From Stenotrophomonas humi (GTDB taxonomy: Bacteria > Pseudomonadota > Gammaproteobacteria > Xanthomonadales > Xanthomonadaceae): a stretch of DNA of 64,000 nt. Below the pieces are notes generated by a model. The model ran no database searches, had not been told where the DNA came from, and worked only from the letters and a program-made list of their open reading frames with translations. Below, piece by piece: positions 61,001 to 64,000 of the stretch (positions within the stretch are counted from its first letter, which is position 1; every line of letters starts with the position of its first letter). The position numbers and the translations under genes are program-made. The DNA lies in the NCBI RefSeq assembly GCF_001431415.1, contig NZ_LDJI01000009.1, positions 124,001-188,000 of the forward strand. Reading direction: 5' to 3'.

Positions 61001-61208
61001 GTGGAGCCTCCGGTTCGATCCATCCGGGCGCGGACGGGTCTTGGTTCGTGAGGCCAGTACACCGTTTGCAAGGGCGGAAAATTGCCCACATCCGGCACAT
61101 CCATAGGACGATTTGGCAAAGCGTTGCCCGTTACCGGCAAGCCGATGCACGTATTCGGCAACAAGCGCTATTACGCGATGCCCATCACACAGCCGCGTGG
61201 CAGTCGGC

Positions 61209-62162
61209 TCAGGCGTGCGTGTACGTACCGCGCATCAGGGTCTCGCTGGGCAACTCACCAAATACCCGGCGATAGTTGTCGGCAAAACGCGACAGGTCCC
61301 ACAAACCGCAGCTCAGTGCGATGGATTTGACCGACTTGCGCCCGGCATCCGCACTGGAAAGGCTGCGGCAGGCTTCACACAACCGCAGCATCGACAGATA
61401 GCGCACCGGCGAAATGCCCACAAGCTCTTCAAACGCATAGCGCAACGCGCGCTCGCTGACGCCGGCCGCATCGCACAACTCCTGCATATAGATGTGCCGG
61501 CGCAGGTTGGCGTACATCAGGTCTTCGGCGCGGCGGAAAATCAGGTAGCGCACGCGGCGGCTGCGATTGCAGTTCATTCGTTCGACCGGGCCATTGGCGA
61601 CCAGCTCCTTCACATGGGCGTCGAGCATCGCCTCGATTTCACCACTGGTGACCTCGCCCTGCGCGATGCGCTCGTGCAGCCCCTGGTAGTAGGCCTGCAG
61701 GGGAACATGCATGCGTCCACTGACCAGCGGCACCGCGGACGGCTCTTCCCCCAATCCGCCCAGACGCTGTGCGGCAGCACGTTCCTGGAAACGCTTGAGC
61801 GGAACCAGCACGAAGGTGACCCGGCTGCCTGCGCCTAGCGCGAACTCGGTGACGCCTTCCGGCATCACCGAAATGATGTTGCCTGAGGTCAGCGGCACGC
61901 CATGACACCAACTGGCCTCGGCATCAACCGTCTGCAACCAGCCCAGCAGGCACCAGTCCAGCGGCAGCACGAACCGACCGCGCGCTCGCGCGCCTATTTC
62001 GAAGGTGCACAGCAGCGCCTGGTCGTGGACAAAGGAAGAAATGGCAGCAGTGGGGGGCTGGTCATCAAGCAGCACCAACTCGACATGGCAGACACGCAGG
62101 GTGCTTCCCAGCGCAGCCAGATCGAACGACCGCAAACCTCGACCGTCAGCAACCGCATCCAT
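61209..62162 (-). CDS. AraC-family transcriptional regulator
   Basis: 317 residues. C-terminal AraC HTH pair (YMQELCDAAGVSERALRYAFEELVGISPVRYLSMLRL, then CGLWDLSRFADNYRRVFGELPSETL). N-terminal part is cupin-like and unlike sugar-type AraC. It lies 208 bp upstream of the adhesin gene on the same strand and may control it; inference from position. Confidence 0.9.
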   Translation of the reverse strand: MDAVADGRGLRSFDLAALGSTLRVCHVELVLLDDQPPTAAISSFVHDQALLCTFEIGARARGRFVLPLDWCLLGWLQTVDAEASWCHGVPLTSGNIISVMPEGVTEFALGAGSRVTFVLVPLKRFQERAAAQRLGGLGEEPSAVPLVSGRMHVPLQAYYQGLHERIAQGEVTSGEIEAMLDAHVKELVANGPVERMNCNRSRRVRYLIFRRAEDLMYANLRRHIYMQELCDAAGVSERALRYAFEELVGISPVRYLSMLRLCEACRSLSSADAGRKSVKSIALSCGLWDLSRFADNYRRVFGELPSETLMRGTYTHA

Positions 62163-62642
62163 GTGAACGCCTTTGCGATCCCCGGAGGAACTCGCTTCAG
62201 AAGCGACTATCCATTGCGGGCTGGAACTGCAGCCCGCAATCCCCGACGCACATCCTGAAACTGCCTACAAAAAGCGGTGAGCGTGTAGCCAAGCTTGTTC
62301 GCTCGGCACTGATACTGACAAAGAATCAATGAGCACCTCGTAAGAGCGAGGCCGCGAAATAGCGACCGGCATCACAGATATGAAAAAGAGTTATTTTTTG
62401 CCGAATTCGCGCATCTGTCTTCACACACACATTGCAATGATGCTCCCGGGCATGCCATGCGTGCCGACAGGGGCAACACGGAAGCAGCGGCGGGGAAGCC
62501 GTAGTACACGCGGCCACCCGAACAGCTATCGACACACCGGTCGGTATCAAGCAATCCCAAAGACCACTTCGGGCAGGAATGCCCAGTTTTGCCCGGCTGT
62601 CGGTCGGCGCATCACCGACACCGGGTCATCAGGGAGAACGCT
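62163..62642. other. Divergent regulatory gap between araC-type and flp genes
   Basis: 480 bp with no gene. The part near 62380-62440 is AT-rich and probably holds promoters for one or both sides. A short inverted repeat GGGCAGGAATGCCC lies near 62571-62584, close to flp, and could be a regulator site. Confidence 0.5.
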
Positions 62643-62834
62643 ATGAACGCTCGGATCCGGAAGTTCTTCAAGGAAGAAGATGGTGTCACCGCACTTGAGT
62701 ACGGGCTGTTGGCAGCGGTGGTCGCCGGCATCATTCTCTTCTTCGCACGCGATGGCTTGACCGCTGTTTTCAGGACGATTCTGACCAAGCTCCAGGGCGT
62801 GGTCACCAACAGCGACGCCCCGGCCGCCAGCTGA
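62643..62834 (+). CDS. flp: Flp-type IVb pilin
   Basis: 63 residues. KFFKEEDGVTALEYGLLAAVVAGII has the G-VTALEYGLLA prepilin site of Flp pilins; cleavage after the Gly leaves a hydrophobic pilus helix. First gene of a tad locus. GGGAGAA precedes the ATG. Confidence 0.95.
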   Translation: MNARIRKFFKEEDGVTALEYGLLAAVVAGIILFFARDGLTAVFRTILTKLQGVVTNSDAPAAS

Positions 62835-62849
62835 CCGACGGCCCTGGCC

Positions 62850-63383
62850 ATGACCTTCATCACCCTCATCGCCCTGCTGCTGGGGCTGCATGTCGCCATC
62901 AGTGACATGACGGCACGGCGCGTGAGCAACCGTGCGCTGCTGGCGGTGTTGGGCATGGTCGTATTTGCACAGTTGTTCACCAACGGCACAACACCGTCCA
63001 TCGCCGATTGCCTGCTGGGTGGCGTCGTCGGCTTGGCGGTACTACTTCCGTTCCACCTCATCGGCTGGATGGGTGCCGGTGACGTCAAGCTGTTTTCAAC
63101 CATCGGTTTTCTGCTCGGAGCCAAGGCGCTGCTGCCCATCTGGGTCTGCGCTAGTTTGGCCGCCGGGGGCCACGCGTTCCTCGTCGTCGCGTGGCCCTTG
63201 GCGGTGCGCTATGTGCCCGCCTCGCTGCACAAGGTCAACCTGGCCTCGCAGGGCAACGGCTGGCTGCAGGATTGGCAACTGAACCTGCGCGCCGCACGTC
63301 AGGGGCGCTCGGGCATTCCGTATGCGGCCTACCTGGGCATCGCCATGATCGGCTATGTGCTGCACCGAGGTGGTTATGTCTAA
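62850..63383 (+). CDS. cpaA: A24 prepilin peptidase (CpaA/TadV)
   Basis: 177 residues. Catalytic Asp pair in ISDMTARRVSN and GAGDVKLFST; about six spans. Processes the Flp prepilin. 16 bp after flp. Confidence 0.92.
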   Translation: MTFITLIALLLGLHVAISDMTARRVSNRALLAVLGMVVFAQLFTNGTTPSIADCLLGGVVGLAVLLPFHLIGWMGAGDVKLFSTIGFLLGAKALLPIWVCASLAAGGHAFLVVAWPLAVRYVPASLHKVNLASQGNGWLQDWQLNLRAARQGRSGIPYAAYLGIAMIGYVLHRGGYV

Positions 63384-63858
63384 GCGCCGGCTGCCACAAC
63401 GTCGCAACGCACGCGGCGTGATCACGCTCGAATTCGCCTTCCTGATGATGTTCGGCGTGCTGCCACTGCTGCTGGTCACCTTCACCGGTGTCATGGTGTT
63501 CGCCGCCCAGCAGTCACTGGCACTGGCGGCCGGCGAAGGGGCGCGTGCGGCGCTGCGCTATGGCGACATTCCCGAACGCCGCGCCAATGCCTGCATGGCG
63601 GCGGCGCGTTCGATGCAGTGGCTGCTGAATTTCTCCCGGTCCACGCCCAGCTGCAGTGCGGCCAATGCGCCGCCGATCACCGTCTCGCAACCGTTTGCCT
63701 GCAGCTCTGATGGCAGCGTGCAGTGCATCCGTGTGATCGCGTCCTACGACCATGACGCCCATCCGTTCCTGCCCGGCACCGGACGCCTGTTGGGCTGGAG
63801 CATGGGCAAATCACTGAGCAGTACCGCCGTTGTGCAACTGGATCTGGGCAATCGCTGA
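63376..63858 (+). CDS. tadE: TadE-family pilus assembly protein
   Basis: 160 residues from ATG 63376, overlapping cpaA by 8 bp. TadE motif near the N-terminus (RNARGVITLEFAFLMM), one membrane span and an extracytoplasmic domain with a Cys pair. Pseudopilin of the tad system. Confidence 0.88.
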   Translation: MSKRRLPQRRNARGVITLEFAFLMMFGVLPLLLVTFTGVMVFAAQQSLALAAGEGARAALRYGDIPERRANACMAAARSMQWLLNFSRSTPSCSAANAPPITVSQPFACSSDGSVQCIRVIASYDHDAHPFLPGTGRLLGWSMGKSLSSTAVVQLDLGNR

Positions 63859-63891
63859 CCGCTGCTGTCTCCAAGGAGGAGGAGTCTCACC

Positions 63892-64000
63892 ATGCCAAAG
63901 GCAATCCGCATCGCCGCCATCCTGCTGTTGGTGCTTGCCGTACTACTGGCGGTACTGGCCTTCGGCATCGGTCGCAGAACCCCTGCCTCGCCCGAGCTCA
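63892..64000 (+). CDS. cpaB: Flp pilus assembly protein CpaB, 5' end only
   Basis: 36 residues before the window ends. N-terminal membrane span (IAAILLLVLAVLLAVLAFGIGRR) as in CpaB/RcpC. Strong site AGGAGGAG. Position after tadE supports the call; the main domains are outside the window. Confidence 0.75.
   Translation, partial: MPKAIRIAAILLLVLAVLLAVLAFGIGRRTPASPEL

Overview
This window looks like a chromosome segment of the Stenotrophomonas maltophilia complex (Xanthomonadaceae) carrying one apparently complete P22/lambda-type podovirus-like prophage. The taxonomic reading is inference. It rests on high-GC host genes of Lysobacterales type and on a GTAG-headed palindromic repeat (SMAG-type REP, 427-495) characteristic of S. 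maltophilia.

Left host flank (1-7475): the end of a flavoprotein gene, an FMN-binding glutamate-synthase-like gene, a nucleotide-sugar dehydrogenase, tRNA-Leu(TAA), hemN, and, divergent from hemN across two FNR-type boxes, a small membrane protein and a short CcoG/FixG-like ferredoxin. A small membrane-anchored protein of unknown role follows.

Prophage (7476-45282, about 37.8 kb): it is bounded by a 51-bp direct repeat that is the 3' part of a tRNA-Val(GAC) gene; the intact tRNA lies at the right end. Reading inwards from the right are integrase and excisionase, then a run of small start/stop-coupled genes with SSB, a YqaJ/lambda-Exo-type exonuclease and a partner protein (all + strand). Next comes the immunity region: a HTH repressor on + and a Cro-like gene on -, with shared CTTAG-N5-CTAAG operators. 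The leftward early operon (- strand) carries a CII-like protein, O-like and P-like replication proteins with iterons, NinB, a YbcO-like nuclease and RusA. It is followed by a tRNA cluster (Trp, Gln, Thr), a nucleotide-metabolism pair, a lysis cassette (endolysin, holin-like, nested Rz/Rz1) and two more tRNAs. The virion genes then follow in P22 order: small and large terminase, portal, scaffold, capsid, gp4-like, gp10-like, ejection proteins, tail fibres. A two-gene + strand cassette at 10675-11410 sits where P22 carries its immI region and is a candidate lysogenic-conversion locus. The capsid protein resembles the N4-gp56/DUF4043 family, so the virion module appears mosaic.

The repressor operators occur as pairs 25 bp apart at both early promoters (35.3 kb and 37.4 kb), so one repressor probably silences both the leftward replication/lysis operon and the rightward recombination/excision operon. 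The cro promoter would start transcription at the cro ATG. The integrase stop codon is partly supplied by host tRNA sequence, so the protein should differ by nine C-terminal residues between integrated and circular forms.

Right host flank (45310-64000): uvrB, a FimT/GspH-like pseudopilin, two identical convergent tRNA-Asn genes, then rlmH-rsfS-nadD-holA-lptE-leuS, a DUF998 membrane protein, an OmpA/BamE-type lipoprotein next to a 1240-residue trimeric autotransporter adhesin, an AraC-type regulator, and the start of a tad/Flp pilus operon (flp, cpaA, tadE, cpaB) that continues past the window.
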